A DNA stretch of 64,000 bases from Climacium dendroides (Eukaryota > Streptophyta > Bryopsida > Hypnales > Climaciaceae): contig OX467086.1 in the NCBI GenBank assembly GCA_950106755.1, positions 10,992,001 through 11,056,000 on the forward strand, in the 5' to 3' direction. A program made the translations under genes and the position numbers. The notes under the pieces were generated by a model. It saw only the letters and a list, made by a program, of their open reading frames with translations. It had not been told where the DNA came from and did no database searches. Shown piece after piece: positions 34,840-45,821 of the stretch (its first letter is position 1; each line of letters begins with the position of its first letter).

Positions 34840-36180
34840 AAAATGCAAAAGTTGTGTAAGAATGGTCCTCAAAATAGAGAGCAAATATTAGCATAGCTCA
34901 ACACCAAGTGGATGTTGTACAATCAAGTCTAGTTCATTTACAAATTGTGGATTTGAGGCATTCAGATTTTTGTGTATAATGTGTAGTATAATTGGTATAT
35001 TCTGGTAAGAGTAATCATCAATGCATCTTTATGCAATTCCAATCAAGCATACCAAAATTCAGCTTCAAAAAAACAAAATTTCATTTTTAGTGAATTTTGG
35101 AAGTCAATTTTCATGGCTTTACGAAATATTTTATTGAAAAGAATTGGTGACAATTTTTTTTAATTTGATTGCATAGATATGTAGGGAACATCCATACGCA
35201 CATCTTTTGTATTAAAAAAACACCCTCTTAAGTAACAAAAAGATGATCAATGAAGAGTTTAATGAAAAGTGTTGTATGACCAAATTTTGAAGAAAATGGA
35301 TATTTCTACATTTTAACTTGATTTTGGCAAAGTAATTGTACCACCATGCTCAAATGTATAAAATTAGTTATCATATGAGGTGCAAATAGAAAAATATAAT
35401 TACAATAATGAAATATCTATTCTACAAAATTTACATATAGTTACCCTAACATTGAAATCTCTATAGATGGGTAATTTCGTTAAAATGGCGAAATTCCGCT
35501 ACTTTGGCAGTTTCTACAGTTCAGAGCGGGCAGTCTGAAGTGTATAAATGTACTAGATGTCTGAAAACTATATCATTCTTAGATGTGAGAAATCTACACC
35601 TATGCTAGATGTCATTTTTACCATTCAAATTGTGCGGTCTGAAATCTATAGAACTAATAGATTTATTAAATCTATAAAAGTTCAAGATTCGTGAAAACTA
35701 TACTTGTCCTAGATGTCATGTTTACAATTCAGAGCGGGCGGTCTGAAAATGGCACATGGAAGGCCGCCATTTTAACGAAATTCCGCATATAGATGGAATT
35801 TTGAAGCTTTTTTGGAGATGCTTGTTAAAAAGAAAGACATGCAAATAGATGTTTCCTACATATCCATACAATCAAATTTTAAAAATTCATCACCAATGAT
35901 TTTCAAACAATGATAATATTAAATCACAAATTTTAAATGAAATAATTCACCAAAAATAGAGTTTTGGTTTTTTGAAACTGAAATTTGGGTATGCTTGATT
36001 GGGATTGTATAAAAATTGGGTGTTAATTATGTAAGATGAAAAATTCCAAATTTTTTCTATACTATGCAATAAAAATCGGAATGGCTCAAATTGGCAATTT
36101 GTAAATGAACTAGACCTAACTATAAGATAAAATAGCCTATTGTGGTTAGAACTTGGAGTTTGGCCTCATGCTATTGTTGA
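34840..36180. repeat. Large foldback element (arms about 34840-35250 and 35800-36180)
   Basis: The reverse complement of 36000-36110 follows 34930-35060 word by word: CTAGTTCATTTACAAATTG, CAATCAAGCATACC. Outer pairing continues with AGCATNG...CCAAG-type words to about 34890 and 36160. The loop was the target of the Mutator-like MITE at 35471-35787. No transposase coding is left. Confidence 0.65.
35471..35787. mobile_element. Mutator-like MITE (317 bp) with perfect 9-bp target duplication
   Basis: Inverted ends AATTTCGTTAAAATGGCG (35473-35490) and CGCCATTTTAACGAAATT (35765-35782) are an exact 18-bp match. The element is flanked on both sides by TATAGATGG (35462-35470 and 35788-35796), the 9-bp duplication typical of Mutator-like transposition. 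Inside, a module of about 40 bp is directly repeated (35604-35643 and 35708-35747), with a third partial copy near 35521-35538 (GCGGGCAGTCTGA-type core). Higher GC than its surroundings and a perfect duplication suggest a fairly young insertion. No ORF. Confidence 0.9.
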
Positions 36181-36184
36181 ATTT

Positions 36185-36580
36185 TTTAAATTTTTTCCCA
36201 CTTAAAGATAAGTGTGAGAAACAACAATTGGAATTGCAATTATATTTTTTTTGACAAAGTATGAATTTGTTAGGAATTTTTGAAAAATTCAGTGCATCAT
36301 GGCCCAAAGGTGTTTGTAGACTACCCCATAACCAACAAAATCTGAATCCATAATGCTCATCTTACTACCTAATGTAATCACAAAATTTTCTAATATGGAA
36401 GACCTAAAAAGTCAATTTTTACGATGAATTTCACATTGAAAAGTTGGACATTAATTATGGTCAAAATCTCACATACTAAAAAAAAGTAAAAAACCCACAA
36501 TGGGATAATTTCCTAGGTGACCACTATGGATCATTTGACCACAATGGGCTGTTTTACCACATATCTACCCACTTGGGAGT
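36185..36580 (-). repeat. Repeat family F1, copy 2 (inverted)
   Basis: Reverse complement matches 63500-63905 along its whole length: CCCATTGTGGTCAAATGA, GGTCACCTAGGAAAT, AGTATGTGAGAT, ATTATGGGGTAGTCTA, TTCATACTTTGTC-type words. It abuts the right arm of the 34.8-36.2 kb foldback, so the two may be one composite element. Confidence 0.7.
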
Positions 36581-36989
36581 GAAAAAGACTTTGAGGTCTC
36601 TTGAATGGGATTTTCGCTTCTACAGTAGTTTAGTTTCAGAAATTGTTGTTAGGAAGAAAAAACGAATCAAAAAAACTTTTTCTGGGCAGGTTTCTCGCTT
36701 GCAGTGGAGTACAGCTTTCACTTGGGTACAAATAAATATTAAAAAATTTACAAAAGCGTGCATGTATGCAGGGTTCCTGAGGAATATTCTTCTGAGGATT
36801 CTCTCGATTCTACAAGAAACGCCTGAATTTGTCATTCTGCAGTCTGGACTAAAGTGTCAGTCCCAATTTTTTTTTTAAAGTCACAAATTAAAGGTCAATA
36901 CTTGGTCTCAAAAGTCTCATGTATGATTTGGAAGGATATAATTATTTACAAAATTTGCTGCGGTTGTTTCACTCATGATTGACAGAACA

Positions 36990-38101
36990 AACTCCTGGTC
37001 TCAGCAATGATAGAGCACCAGTGTCTTGTGGATTCCCTGTGGGGAATCTGCAAGTTATGCCTTTCCCTGCCAATCTCAGGACTGCTTCTTGCAGACATGG
37101 CTGCCTAGATAGAAAGAGAAAGAGTGTGTGTGTGTGTGTGTGTGAGGCGCACGAAAGGGAGTCCGCAGCAGAAGCAACATTGAAAGAAAAGAAATAAAAT
37201 TATATTTTATTTTGTTTCTCTTGATGAAAAGAACTTTTCTGTGACTTACATTGATTTACCACCAAATGACTATCAAAGATTCTTGCAAAAAGTGAAGTGG
37301 TAAATCCCCAAGAGTGCTTTAGCTAGAAAAGGAGAGGAGAATAAAAAGTTTGGCTTTTCTCCTTGCACAACACACGCCCACAAGCCTAGCTAAGTCTTGG
37401 CTGCAGGTTCCCAGCGTACGAAGTGGTCCTCGTAGCTTCCGCAAACTTCAACACTTGCCTAGGTACTCTTAACGTAAACCTTCCCTTTCAGCAGGTGATC
37501 TAGACAGATATCTTATTTTGAACATCAGTCGGAATCACACATGAGACCCGAAGAGTGTAACTACAGATTAATTGATTACAGGCTAAGGTTAGTTTTTGGC
37601 ACATGATCAGTTGATCATGTCACATGCTGTAACAGAATCCTGAACACCAGGAGTACATCAGGAAGACAAATCGGCGCAATGCCTTCAATTATTTAACAAT
37701 AATAGACTTCAATTTAACAACTAGTTTATCCAGTAATTAGTCTGCGTAACCAAAGTCGTCCGCCCTGTAAAACCAAACGGCAAGCCATACTCCAATCGGA
37801 AGGTTAACGTAGTAACGTCCAGCTCACTCCCATTCATTTCAGCAGCCATGACCAAAGCAAACGATCACTATTGACGACAGTCATCACGCACTCTAATTCA
37901 ATGTGAAACACCTGCGTCACTAACCAAGGTAAGTTCTTTCCGCAAGCCCACAGTTCACTGAACCTGGCCTCACAGCATGGTTTGGCAGGGAATACATTCA
38001 CAAGTTCAGCAACTATGCAGATTACCCTTCTTGGAACTTACGTACTTGCATAGCATTATCAACAACAACCTCTCCAACAAATCAATGACATACATGATCC
38101 A
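36990..38101 (-). other. GC-richer island, downstream part of a putative miRNA precursor unit
   Basis: GC content is near that of genes, unlike the flanks. It contains small palindromes (GATTCCCTGTGGGGAATC near 37031; ACATGATCAGTTGATCATGT at 37601-37620), a TG run at about 37125-37144, and a TCTGCAAG/CTTGCAGA pair near 37047 and 37089. No convincing ORF. If the hairpin unit to the right is transcribed leftward, this is its 3' part; this is inference. Confidence 0.3.
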
Positions 38102-38263
38102 CTACACGTGTTGAGGAAGTTTCGTTGAGTAGGTCCATGCAAGCTATTCCTGCTCCAACACTAACTCCTTTCCTCATAACCACCTTGGTTGGAGAGGAAT
38201 CGAGCTAGTGAGAGGCAGGAAGAGGCTGCTATGCTCAAGAAAAAACCTCCTCAAGAAGTGTAG
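38102..38263. ncRNA. Long imperfect hairpin A, microRNA-precursor-like
   Basis: CTACAC (38102-38107) pairs with GTGTAG (38258-38263). Pairing then continues with few bulges through TTGAGGA-GTTT, ATTCCTG, CACTA and TTTCCTC-type segments to a small loop at AACCACCTTGGTT. About 80 bp of stem is visible by eye. The 3' arm segment 38203-38224 is identical over 22 nt to 38410-38431 in hairpin B, and on the opposite arm 38143-38152 and 38165-38175 are also identical to B. Conservation of both arms with divergence of loop and base is the mark of plant MIR genes duplicated in tandem. It matches no microRNA family I can name. Strand not certain; the TATA box at 38841-38846 favours the minus strand. Confidence 0.6.
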
Positions 38264-38301
38264 CCGATGTTTCAACATATTACATGTAAATTAACTTGGA
38301 G

Positions 38302-38467
38302 AGATCGAGTGAGTGAGTGAGTGAGCGAGCGAAGTTGTGTGCGTGCTATTCCTGACCATCAATAGCTCCTTTCCTCCCAGACTACAACATCTGAGGCAGA
38401 GAGGGATGAAGCTAGTGAGAGGCAGGAAGAGACTGCACGCTTCCTCGCTCGCTCTGAAAGTCGATCA
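38302..38467. ncRNA. Long imperfect hairpin B, microRNA-precursor-like
   Basis: Base of stem: GATCGAG and GAGCGAGCGA (38303-38332) against TCGCTCGCTC and CGATC (38445-38467). Next comes GCGTGC (38341-38346) with GCACGC (38435-38440), then TTCCTG, TAGCT and CCTC segments paired with their mirrors up to a loop near 38378-38392. Length and shape match hairpin A 38 nt away. The shared 22-nt block is 38410-38431. The 89-codon plus-strand ORF across this hairpin is a by-product of the duplex and resembles no protein. Confidence 0.6.
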
Positions 38468-38880
38468 CCAACTTTCTGGTCGTCAGTTCAAGTCGAGTGA
38501 TCGATCGCAGCTAGAAAACAGAGGCCGGACACACCGACACACCACGGCAGGATACTTGTCAATGTTAACAAGAGCTAGTCCGGCCTCAGCTCTTCTGCAT
38601 GTGTAAGAGGAACTTCTTCAGAGCCTGTCTGAGTGACACAGTACTAGAAACTCATTAAGAACAAGAGCTGTGAGCCTGGAACTGACTCCCGGATCGGAGC
38701 CCTGGGCAAGCACTGAAATGGGCTGCTTCTGAAAAGGAAGCACGAGCTAGATCGAGCGAGGATGGGAAGGAGAAGCACAGGACTCACGAGGTTGGAGCTA
38801 GGGAGATAAGCTTAATAAGAAGGGAGCGGTGGCCCTTTAATTTATAACAACTCGGGAGGATGGTTTTCCCTTAGCAGGGC
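38468..38880 (-). promoter_or_regulatory. Candidate promoter and leader of the hairpin unit (minus strand)
   Basis: On the minus strand a TATA box (TATAAATTAAAG; TATAAA = 38846-38841) is followed, about 30 nt on, by a CT-rich leader-like stretch (CTTCTCCTTCCCATCC near 38760-38775), and then after about 300 nt by hairpin B and hairpin A. A 10-bp inverted repeat GAGGCCGGAC/GTCCGGCCTC lies at 38521-38530 and 38576-38585. No ORF. The assignment is inference from element spacing. Confidence 0.4.
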
Positions 38881-39770
38881 CGGTTGCTTGGAAGTCGGAA
38901 CTGGTTTGCATTTCGGGTCAGGACGGCCATCATTGTTTGGGGTTTGGATTCATATTTTCTAAAAATCTTAACCCTTGGAAGGACGCTGAGGACATTTTGT
39001 GTCCTTGGAGATGGTCAACCAAGCTTTGTGCATATTGAAGAGTGGATGATTTTCATCCAATTTTTCTATGCAACTTTTTTATTGTTGATGCTAAAGCTTT
39101 AAAACCACATCATTCATTGAGTTCAGTTCAAGACATTTTATTTTATCCATTTTAAACTTTTTATGGGGTAGTTTACCAAAAAATGTTTCACTATTGAGTG
39201 TATTTCAGTACTTTGAGTTTTTGTCCTATAAAACTTGATTTTGACATTTATAATGATTTCTTTTGCTTAGAAGCAAAACCAACAAATAAAAGCTTTTGAA
39301 GTGCAATTTCTACTTCACTTGAAAATTTTGAAAAATTCCTAAAAGAATCATTCTAGTGAAGTTTGAAGGTTTCTTTACACCACAATGTACTACACTATAA
39401 TTTACTTTTGTTCTAAAAAATTTAGATTTTTTGAACATGATTCATATTTGATATGAATTTTGTTCATTTTTTCTTCAAAAATTCTTGGTAATGTGAAAGT
39501 TTCACAAAAAAAGTTGAAATTTTTTTAACAAATATTAAACATGTGATTTCATGCTTGAAAAATAAAACCAAAAAATTTCACTCACATTGAAAAGAGAAGA
39601 GATGGAAGATACAAAGTGATGGACTTTCAAGTTTGACTATATATACAATCATACGGGTTCCATTCTCTTAGGTTTAAACAATGGTTTAGGAAGGAAAGGA
39701 ATTTTATCTCCACATGAAGTAAGGATTTGGTTAGTTTGGCATTTATGTAAATGAAGTGTATCATGTAGGA
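38881..39770. other. AT-rich intergenic DNA
   Basis: Nothing supported beyond a sharp drop in GC after about 39010 that marks the edge of the island to the left. Confidence 0.35.
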
Positions 39771-39779
39771 TAGTTATCT

Positions 39780-40290
39780 TATTTGTATTGAAAGGACATG
39801 AAGCAAGGATTCATAATGGATAGAACCATAATTGTTTCAATCATTGAATATGTGTATCTAGTTTAAGAAGATGTTTACTACGTCAACATAGATTTGTAAA
39901 CCATGGATTACTAATCTTTATCATATGTGCCTATAGCTAGCACATAATTCACTTTTTAAGTACAATTCAATTTAATCTTTATCACAATGGTAACTTTTGT
40001 TAGTTCAAAGTCAACAAAAGATAGTTTGTTCAATGTACTAATGAAGAATTAGAATTAACATCTATTATCTATGTCAAAAAGATATGAAGGAAAGATTCAC
40101 AATGAATAGTTGTAGCTTGAGAGGATGGGCATGAGTCAACATCAATTTTGTTGCCCATGTATTAGAATTGTTCTTTTATCTATGTTGGTAGATATGAAAA
40201 GAGGATTCATAATAAGTAGATATAGTTTTAGATGATAAATATCATGTCAACATTGAATTTATCAACCATGGATTACTTAGTGCTCTGGAT
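39780..40290 (+). repeat. Degenerate tandem repeat
   Basis: A composite unit of the type GANATGAA-AGGATTCATAATG followed by GTCAACAT-A-TTT and CCATGGATTACT occurs three times (near 39787, 40080 and 40190). Spacing is irregular, 110-290 bp. Non-coding and old. Confidence 0.45.
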
Positions 40291-41060
40291 CTCTCTTATC
40301 TCTATCTATAGAGAGAGCTAGATATAATAAATGGTGCACAATGGTTTGGAAGCTCAAATGACAATGAAAATGAAACATGTATTAAAAGAAATATATAGTG
40401 GCACATTGAAGCCCAACATTCTCAAGAATTCATTTCTTATGTCTAATAGAACTTTGATGCATACATATACAAGTAATAGCATTCTAAGATTATCACATAG
40501 GAATTTTTTAAAATTTCAATCAATGAAATTTTGTAGATAATTGTACTAATTATCATATGAAAAGAAATATGTATGCAAAAGTAACACATATTTATTAGGA
40601 TAGAGATACTTGCAGTTTGTTGTCATGATTTTTTAAAATTTATTTTGGCATTGAGAGTGCTAGAAGTGATCTTCATTAGTGTGAAGTAGTTGTTTACATG
40701 GAGCAAAATGCAAACATAACTTCAATTATTCATCCAAAAGAATGTACATTTATCCTCCAAAGAACAATATTGTCTTTAGAATATGTAGCAAATTAGTGAC
40801 TTCATCCAATGAAAATGAAAGAATGTATTGCCTAATATTCCCTCAAAAAAATTATACCGATTATGAGTGAAATATTACTCATTACATCAATAGTGTTACA
40901 TTAGTAGCTTTTATCACCACGAAGCTTCTTCCCCTTCAGTTCAAAGCCAACAAAAGAAAGTTTCATCAATGAAATAAGAATTAGAATTGAGCCTATTTCT
41001 AAATTTTGCACCCCAAATTTGCGCCAATGTATGAATTTTAAGTTTTTTTAGTATAGTCCA

Positions 41061-41176
41061 AGGCCCTCACACAAGGGCTTCCCATGATATGAAGGCCCTG
41101 CCTCGAAGGTGAGGGCGGGAGCCCAAGCCTAAAGGGCGGGATGCTCACACGATGGAAGGCCCGTGTGTGAGAGCCT
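41061..41176. repeat. GC-rich hairpin island
   Basis: AGGCCCTCACACAAGGGCTT (41061-41080) pairs with its mirror at 41153-41176, with three mismatches or G-U type changes over 23 bp. The inner part has the direct repeat GGGCGGGA (41114-41121 and 41144-41151). It is sharply more GC-rich than its AT-rich flanks. Possibly a small MITE or a foldback promoter relic; no target duplication resolved. Confidence 0.5.
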
Positions 41177-41781
41177 CTTGCTTTGTTAAGAGCGTCTATT
41201 ATAGTGTCTGATACCAGTTATAGTGCTAGACAATATTACCAATGCCAGGCACTATAATGAACACGTTATGCCTGGTAATTGAGGAGATTTTCTAAAGGGA
41301 CCTTCACCAATAGTGCTTAACGTACCTATGCAAAATACTTTTGAATATTCTAATGGTAATGACTTATGTATGTATGCAAAATACTTCTAATGATAAAACA
41401 TTTAAGTTCTCATCCTAAAGAATCCAAAGTTAGAAGGGATTTTTTTTTTTTTTTCCTTCCTTCCTTGAAACACATGGACAATTTCCATTGAATGGTTAGA
41501 AGTTTATTTTGGAGGGTCCAATTCCGGGGTTCATTGAGGATGCTCTCAGTAAGTTACGTTTGAAGTGGAAGTTTGTTTTGATTTCTTTCGTGGGGCTTCG
41601 GTGAGGGATTCATGCTTCGGACTGCTATTCTGACATGGCAGCTTTTGTCCCTCTAAAGTTGAAAGGGCGACTTTAGTGTACGACTTCTACATTATGATTG
41701 GAGGAAAAAATTCATTTCACAGTTTCATTCAGTTGCTGTTCAGGGCTCAGTACGAAAAAAAATCTAAAAAAATAAAATGTA

Positions 41782-41848
41782 CTCCCTCTGTCTCAAAATT
41801 AAATCCTTGCGAACTCTGAAACTAAAGATTTATTTTGAAACAGAGGGG
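41782..41848. mobile_element. Stowaway-type MITE (67 bp)
   Basis: Left end CTCCCTCTGTCTCAAAATTAA, quoted from its first 20 bases as CTCCCTCTGTCTCAAAATTA, is close to the Stowaway consensus CTCCCTCCGTCCCA. The right end, CTTTATTTTGAAACAGAGGGG-like, is its mirror (final GAAACAGAGGGG). Target duplication TA at 41780-41781 and 41849-41850. Stowaway MITEs are mobilised by Tc1/mariner transposases. This one is unusually short, so the interior may be deleted. Confidence 0.85.
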
Positions 41849-44800
41849 TAGCTAGTTAGTGATCTAGCCCACAAGACCAAACTTCCATGAGAAAAACTCA
41901 TTTTCTATATTAGAGTTAATTATAAAGTGTGTGCAATGAGAGACCAAGAGCCGGAATTTGTAAAAAAAAAACAGGACAAAACTCCTTGAGGCACCCAAAT
42001 TTGGTGTAAGGTAGCCGCACTTATAACAGTGAATTTAAGGATTTGGAGACATGATGTCTACTAATGAACAAATTATTGGCCTTACTAGCAAGAGAATATT
42101 AATTCATGTACACTTTCAAATGTATCATTTGGGCATTGCGAGAATAAGTTGTGAATTTTTACAAGATTAATACATAACTATCACATCTATTCACTTTGCA
42201 AGATTTTCCAAGATTTTAAAGGTGACAGTTATGGGTGTTGCTACCATAATCAAGTTTGGTGTTGTGTGTTTTGGTACTAAGGTAGTTTGCTCTAAAATCA
42301 CCCCTCCTTCAAATTGCCCCTCTTATTAGTTGAAGAATAGAGATGAGGTGATCCTTAAATGAACCACTTTAGCCATTGAATGAATCAAAAAAAATAAATT
42401 TCTTCTAAATTTTTTCTAGCAAGAGCCAATCACTGTCTTTAATTTCTTCACATCTCTTTACAAGTTGCAAGAGGATGATTTTGGAAGACCTATGGTCACA
42501 AATAGGTGCTTATGCTTCAAATCTTTGATAATTTATAAGTATTTCAAAATGCTTGGAAAAATACAAAACCACTTTGCGAAGTTCCAAACTTATTTTTCTT
42601 TCTTTGAAAAGTTATCTAAAAATATTTTTGTCTATAGAAACCTATGAAAAAGGTAGACCAACCCTTAAATGGGCACTTTTAGAGTATACTACCTTATTCT
42701 TAGTTAAACCTTCCTTTGACACTTGTTTTACAAATTGGGGTTCACTTTATGATTAACTCTATAATACATAGAATTACGTAATTGATGAGGATGAGGAGAA
42801 TTAGATTTCTTGATTGACAAAAATTTTGGCTACAACTTTTAGAAAATGGAGTCTACTTACTTATAAGGAGTTCAAGTGTTATTGATTTTGGCTATGGGAA
42901 TTCCAACTTTGGGGTAGTATACGTAATTCATTTCCAATTCCAACGATGGAAATCTGCTTTAAAGGATATGGATTCTAATTCTCTAAAAACAAAACTAAAT
43001 ACTTTGTCATTATTGTTTTTTAGTAAATTGATTAGAACTAGCCAATATGTTGAAGTAGATCACGCAATAAATTTTGAATATAAGCATTTTACCAATTGCA
43101 AAATTATGACACTTGAATTTCTAAACAAATTATTTTAAACCATCTTAGAGGTGTAGTTTTATTTATTTTTTAAATTAGAAAACATTATGCCCTATAACCT
43201 AAGGAATAAACCATATCTTGAAGAAATAAGCTAAGAATATATGAATTTTTTAAATAATAAAATATATTTATATTATATTTGTTTTAAAATTTTCTTTCAA
43301 ACAAAAGGCTATACAATGAGACAATGAGATGCAAAGAGAACTAAATTAGTAATGACTCCTCCAAAAAATTGAAAAATGTCAAATCCTTTGGTTAGAATAT
43401 TATGTTAGGCAATTTAAATGGTAGGCAATTGTTTTCTTCTCTCTAAAACCATTAAAAATAAAATTAAGAAAAATTCAAAGAAATACTATTTTGTATAGAG
43501 ATTATATGATTGCATACAAAAATGAAACTTGCCATAACTTTCATTTCTTCAATAAAATGAAAATATTCATAGGTTTTCACATATATATACATCTATAATT
43601 CCAAATCCAATATTTTTTATAAAAGAAGAAACAAAATTTCTTAATCACCTATACTATTGGACTTTGTTCCCTAAATGAAATACTTATTACTTTTGTAATA
43701 CTTATCAAAGTTGCACAACTTAAAGCTTAACACAAAGCTTGACACAAAAAAGATGACGATTAGGACCAAATTTAAAATATCAAAACATCAAAAAATAAAC
43801 TAGGACTTTGCTATTCTCCACACTATTGTTCTACTAATACTACCCAACAAAAGGTTTCAAGGCCTCATTTTGGCTCCAAAGACTTTGGTGACAATTATTT
43901 TTTACATAGATAACAAAGTATCGGCTTTGGATAATGTTACAAACCTCTCTTTTGTCAATGCAATTTTGCATGTGTACCCTCATTATAGAAATGATGTAAA
44001 CTAACATTTTGGATGGGATGCGGAACGCAATGTTTGTGGCATTTCTGCTGCAAAGGTCTTATATGATAACCAAAAATACCAAAAAATATTCCAAGTACAA
44101 ATCAAAAAATTATTTTTAAAATGCCAAAAAATCCTTAAAGAACAGACTTATGTCAAGCGTCATCCCAAAATTGAATTTTCAAAAAAATAGAACACATGAT
44201 TGCTATAAAACAAAAGCTATTAGATTGATGAGAGAAAGACAAGATTGCATGCAGTGACTTCAATCCCCACTCAAAAAACAATTCAATAGAAATTGCAACT
44301 TATCCATGATCTCTCCCTTATCACACAAATTCTCACTACATTACACTCAATATCCTCAAACAATGCCCCCCAAATCCCAAATAATGTACCTAGTGCTTCA
44401 AATCTAATGAATCTATTTAAAATGCCAAAAAATTCAAAGGAGGAACAAATTGATCAACAACATTATCAAAACTCACAACACTAACCAACATTATTGAATT
44501 CAAAGAGAAGAGAGATCTAAGCCCTTTACATCTCCCAAGAATTAACGCAAAATTGTGAAAGCTAGCCCCAAAAGATGCTTGTAGACTTTTTGGAAAGTTG
44601 ACACAATAGCGGGCAAAGTGATGGCAAGTTTCACCCATGAGCAAGATTAAAATCGGAAAGCTTTGGTGAGCAAGAGCATCTCTTAAATCTAGGTATGCAA
44701 AACAAAGAGGAGGGTCCTTGATGATTGCTTTATTTGTGCAAGAACCTTGACTTGCTTCTATCACAACCCTAATTTCTCGACCCTCTTAGACCGTGTGGTA

Positions 44801-45700
44801 GGATGATAGGTATGTAGGTAATTTATATGGTATACAATGAAACATTAACCAAAGCAACAAATATCCCAAATGTTTATTTGGTCACTTTTAGGTGCAAGTT
44901 TTAAAAAAAAATCTTGTATAAAAATCTTCATAAATAATTTTTTTAGGATTCAAATATAAATATATATATATATATGTATAAATTTTAGCAAAATATATAT
45001 TGGGTTGGAGAGGTTGCTTTTCAACTCTATAAATATATTTCAAAAATACTTAGGTTTCTTGAGTGTTTTAGATTAACACTGAAATCCTTCAAAGAAAAAG
45101 TATCCTTTGGATGATTTTAGGAAAAGCAAAATGGAAACCTCCTATTTTTCATCCAATTTCTTTTTGAAGTACTTGCTTAAATTCATTCTCAATGAATGGT
45201 ATTGTATATTTTTTCCTAGTAAAATTTTCAGCTTTCCTACAAGATAAAATGACAAATACATATAGTATATTTCAAGTGTATTTTGGCAACTTATACTCTT
45301 TTATCTTAATTTTCATTCTAACCATTCATAAACATGTTATTTTCTAAATTTAAGTTCAACTATTTAAACGAGGCTTATCAAATTTAGTTCCTACTTCAAT
45401 TTGAGATTTTGACAAATTCCAAAAGTTTAATACTTTATTGCAATTTGAACTTTGGGCCTATAACCATAGAACATTGATTTTTCTAATATAGAATAATACG
45501 GTAAAATAATTTGCACCATGATTTTTTACATTGTTATATACTTATATGAACACATGGAGAAATTTCCAAATTTCTTTACTACAAATATTGCATTTAATAG
45601 GAGTTACTTCACTTTTATTAAGAATTCAAGTTCATTTCAAATTTCCATTAAAAAAATGTGAGATTGCTACAACCAATGGAAGACATATAATCGCATGTCT
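41849..45700. other. AT-rich intergenic DNA with old repeat remnants
   Basis: No intact gene. Around 43540-43630 the sequence (CCATAACTTTCATTTCTTCA) resembles 62935-63020, so part of the family seen at 47.5 and 62.3 kb is probably present. A minus-strand ORF of 115 codons (44764-44417) has no recognisable features. Confidence 0.35.

Positions 45701-45821
<121 letters not shown>

Noticed and set aside
36979..37197. 72-codon ORF over the TG run
   Set aside because: Contains a Cys-Val repeat produced by (TG)n; no protein features.
38337..38606. 89-codon plus-strand ORF over hairpin B
   Set aside because: It crosses both arms of a long hairpin; basic, low-complexity composition; the hairpin explains the sequence better.
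44417..44764. 115-codon minus-strand ORF
   Set aside because: No motif, signal or neighbour supports it; probably chance in a remnant repeat.
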